Positions 61,905 to 64,000 of a DNA stretch of 64,000 nt are shown here, piece after piece; positions within the stretch are counted from its first letter, which is position 1; every line of letters starts with the position of its first letter. The notes below the pieces were generated by a model. That model was not told where the DNA came from, made no database searches, and saw nothing but the letters and a program-made list of their open reading frames with translations. The DNA lies in contig NZ_OCNJ01000001.1 in assembly GCF_900230255.1 (NCBI RefSeq), forward strand, positions 620,001 through 684,000, in the 5' to 3' direction. This stretch comes from Caenispirillum bisanense (GTDB lineage: Bacteria > Pseudomonadota > Alphaproteobacteria > Rhodospirillales > Rhodospirillaceae). A program made the translations under genes and the position numbers.

Positions 61905-63035
61905 TCAGGGGGCGCCGGTCTCCGCCGCCGGCTCGCGGCGGGCGGCGTCGGCGTCGCGCACCAGGCGATCCGCCGTCGCCCGGCGCCGGCGGCGGCGCAA
62001 ATGGAGCTGCAGGCCGGTGACCATGAAGCCGATGGGCAGCAGCGCCAGCGGCACCCACAGCAGCTTGATCGCCAGGATGTCGAAGTCGGCCATGTGGATC
62101 TTGTAGCGGCTGTACCAGATCCACTGGCCGAGGGTGACGGCGCGGCGATCCTCCACCGCCAGCACGCGCGGCGGGTCGTCGCCGACCCACACCCGGCTCG
62201 GCACCTCCGCCGCGCCCTCGGCGAAAGCGGCGACCAACGGCTTGCCGGGGCCGTCGGGCACGCGGAAGTGCAGCAGCCGGCCCTCCGGCAGCTCCGCCTG
62301 GGCGAGCGCGAGCGCGCCGTCCAGGTCGGCGACGGCGGCGAGGCCGGCGGTTTCGGGCTCCGGCGGGTCGGAAATCTCCACGCCCGCGGCGACGAACACC
62401 GCCTTGGTCGCCTCGTGCCAGAAGATGCTGAAGCCGGTGAAGGCGATGACCGCCATCACCAGCCCGGTGGCGAGGCCGGTCGCCTGATGCAGGCGCAGCA
62501 CGAACATGCGGCCGCGCTTGACGGCCAGCCGCTTGAGCGGCTTGGGCGGGATCAGGAACAGCCAGGTGCCGACGACGACCTGCACGATCAGCAGCAGCGC
62601 CACCGTCGAGAGGACGTTGCGTACCACCCGGCGCACGGACTCCGGCGCCATCCAGTAGCGGTGGACGCCGGTCAGGAAGCCGTTGACGGACTCCTGCGGC
62701 CGGCGGTGCGACAGGACGGCGCCGTCGTAGGGATCGAACACCAGCACGCCGGCGCCCTTGCCGAGCCACAGTGTCCAGGCCGCGTCGGGTTCCTTCCCGA
62801 GACCGACGGACCACGGTTCGACGTCCGGCGCCTGGACCTGCAGGCGGTGCAGCAGCTCGGACATGGGCAGCGGGCCGGCCGGCTGCGGGGTGACGGTGTA
62901 GACGTCCGGCTCGACCAGCCGGTCGATCTCCTTGCCGAAGACGAGCACCGCCCCCGTCAGGCAGAGCACCAGCAGAGGAAGCCCCATGAACAGGGTCACC
63001 GCCAGGTGAAGGCGCCTCACGGTCTTGTACTGCAT
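61905..63035 (-). CDS. PepSY-associated membrane protein
   Basis: 376 residues with four main helices (about residues 9-30, 145-165, 190-210 and 330-352) and large periplasmic loops. The RRLHLAVTLFMGLPLLVLCL opening, GVHRYWMAPE and TGFSIFWHEA are PepSY_TM-type, as in PiuB/FsrB-like ferric-siderophore-reduction proteins. Next to a TonB-dependent receptor, a role in reductive release of iron from the siderophore is likely. ATG 63035 has AGAGGAAG upstream. It begins 26 nt after the receptor stop. Confidence 0.87.
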   Translation of the reverse strand: MQYKTVRRLHLAVTLFMGLPLLVLCLTGAVLVFGKEIDRLVEPDVYTVTPQPAGPLPMSELLHRLQVQAPDVEPWSVGLGKEPDAAWTLWLGKGAGVLVFDPYDGAVLSHRRPQESVNGFLTGVHRYWMAPESVRRVVRNVLSTVALLLIVQVVVGTWLFLIPPKPLKRLAVKRGRMFVLRLHQATGLATGLVMAVIAFTGFSIFWHEATKAVFVAAGVEISDPPEPETAGLAAVADLDGALALAQAELPEGRLLHFRVPDGPGKPLVAAFAEGAAEVPSRVWVGDDPPRVLAVEDRRAVTLGQWIWYSRYKIHMADFDILAIKLLWVPLALLPIGFMVTGLQLHLRRRRRRATADRLVRDADAARREPAAETGAP

Positions 63036-63061
63036 GATCGGGCTTCCTCTGCTGCCGCCGC

Positions 63062-64000
63062 TCAGAACACCACGTCGGCGCCGAGCCAGAACACGCGGCC
63101 GATGTTGCCGCCGTCGTTGGCGGCGACGCCCTTGACGGTGGTGCCGAAGTCCTTTTCGTCGGTCAGGTTCTCGACCCGGCCGCGCAGCACGACGTTGTCG
63201 GCGACGGCATAGGCGGCGCCGAGGTCGAAGCGGCTGTAACCGTCGCGCTCGGTGACGCTGCCGTCGAAGTTGACGGCCTCGTAGCCCGACGACCAGAAGG
63301 CCGCCGTCCACAGGCTCAGGTCGTCGGTCACCGCCCAGGTGGCGCGGCCGTTCAGCTGGTGCTTGGGCACCGAGGTGCCGTTGGTGCCGAAGAAGATGTT
63401 GGAGTTGGCGCTGGTGCCGTCGGCCCGCGTCGCCTCCAGGTCGATGACGTACATGTAGCCGCCGGACAGGGCGACCGCGTCGGTCAGCTGCCAGAGCATT
63501 TCCAGTTCCAGGCCGCTCTGGTCGACCTCGACGCTCTCGATGGCGCCGTTGTTCCGCCGCGGCACGTTGTCCTGGACGATGTTGTAGAGGGCGAGGTCGA
63601 CATAGCCGCGGTCGAAGGTCTGGCGGACGCCGATCTCGGCGGTGCGCGATTCCACCACGGCGTCGCCGGCGCCGTTGGTGGTGTCGAGCGGGTCGCTGCC
63701 GAAGTTGCCGTACTTCTCGTAGAAGCGGTTGTAGCCGGTGGCCCACGACGCCCGCAGGCGCGTGTTCTCCAGCACCGAATAGGCGGCGCCGAGTTCGTAG
63801 GAGAAGACGGTGTCGCTCTCCAGGTTGTCCGGCTGGGTGACGCCGTTGAGCACGATGTCGTTGGTCAGCCAGGTGTTGCGCAGGCCGGCGGAGAGCGTGA
63901 GGTTGTCGTCGAAGGTCAGGGCGCCGCGGGCGATGGCGGCCACGTCGGCGAAGGTGTTCTCCCACTGATTGTCGCGCAGGTATTCGGTGTGGCGGTACTC
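63062..64000 (-). CDS. TonB-dependent outer-membrane receptor, C-terminal part cut by window edge
   Basis: The last 312 residues of a beta-barrel receptor: alternating strand pattern, TonB-receptor blocks such as LRASWATGYNRFYEKYGN and NLTDEKDFGTTV, ending ...ADVVF with the terminal aromatic that BAM recognises. The plug and N-terminus lie beyond the right edge. With the PepSY-type gene downstream it probably imports ferric siderophores; no substrate is evident. Confidence 0.9.
   Translation of the reverse strand, partial: EYRHTEYLRDNQWENTFADVAAIARGALTFDDNLTLSAGLRNTWLTNDIVLNGVTQPDNLESDTVFSYELGAAYSVLENTRLRASWATGYNRFYEKYGNFGSDPLDTTNGAGDAVVESRTAEIGVRQTFDRGYVDLALYNIVQDNVPRRNNGAIESVEVDQSGLELEMLWQLTDAVALSGGYMYVIDLEATRADGTSANSNIFFGTNGTSVPKHQLNGRATWAVTDDLSLWTAAFWSSGYEAVNFDGSVTERDGYSRFDLGAAYAVADNVVLRGRVENLTDEKDFGTTVKGVAANDGGNIGRVFWLGADVVF

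Overview
The window is very GC-rich, gene-dense bacterial chromosome. Hopanoid genes, a type B PutA beside an Lrp-type regulator, KorAB, an ActP/DUF485 pair, LuxR solos and dispersed GTCATGGCCGGGCT-type palindromic repeats together suggest an alphaproteobacterium, probably of the Rhodospirillales kind. I do not assign a genus. No rRNA, tRNA, CRISPR array, IS element or prophage was seen.

Layout. 1-2301 (minus): squalene-hopene cyclase (cut by the left edge) and HpnD, divergent from DUF485/ActP acetate uptake (2642-4623). Then a DEAD-box RNA helicase (4836-6275) and an intergenic repeat. 6656-13161 is a proline-use locus: Lrp-type regulator, 38-residue membrane peptide, PutP and type B PutA, with an identical 16-bp near-palindrome in front of the putP unit and putA. 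13206-17664 is a regulatory block: two paralogous Crp/Fnr proteins, an ExoD-like protein and two LuxR solos. 17997-23335 holds a multi-PAS hybrid kinase translationally coupled to a REC-PAS-GGDEF(degenerate)-EAL protein. Next come a CPA-type antiporter, SbcCD, a periplasmic MauG-type dihaem enzyme fused to a cupredoxin with a secreted partner, a Fur-like site and a PiuC-type oxygenase. A zinc-binding-domain chemoreceptor, a histidine kinase and the two-subunit 2-oxoacid:ferredoxin oxidoreductase KorAB follow.

40822-57988 is the most unusual part. Three tandem tail-collar (MdpB-like) genes and a GNAT acetyltransferase lie ahead of a 2735-residue surface-type protein. That protein has an N-terminal LEPRFMF motif, a DUF4347 domain with an intact His/Cys pair, about twelve cadherin-like repeats, and Pro- and Gly-rich tails. 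Behind it are a TolC-like lipoprotein, a periplasmic HlyD-like adaptor, a membrane HlyD with a GAF-like cytosolic domain, and an M50 metalloprotease carrying PqqD-like and HlyD-like domains. It resembles type I secretion with the ABC ATPase replaced by an S2P-type membrane protease. I infer one dedicated processing/export system for the giant protein.

58246-64000 holds an HSL-type esterase, a LivJ-like binding protein, small conserved proteins, a DUF2076 protein, a PepSY-type membrane protein and the C-terminal part of a TonB-dependent receptor cut by the right edge. Functions are read from recognisable motifs only; no database search was run.
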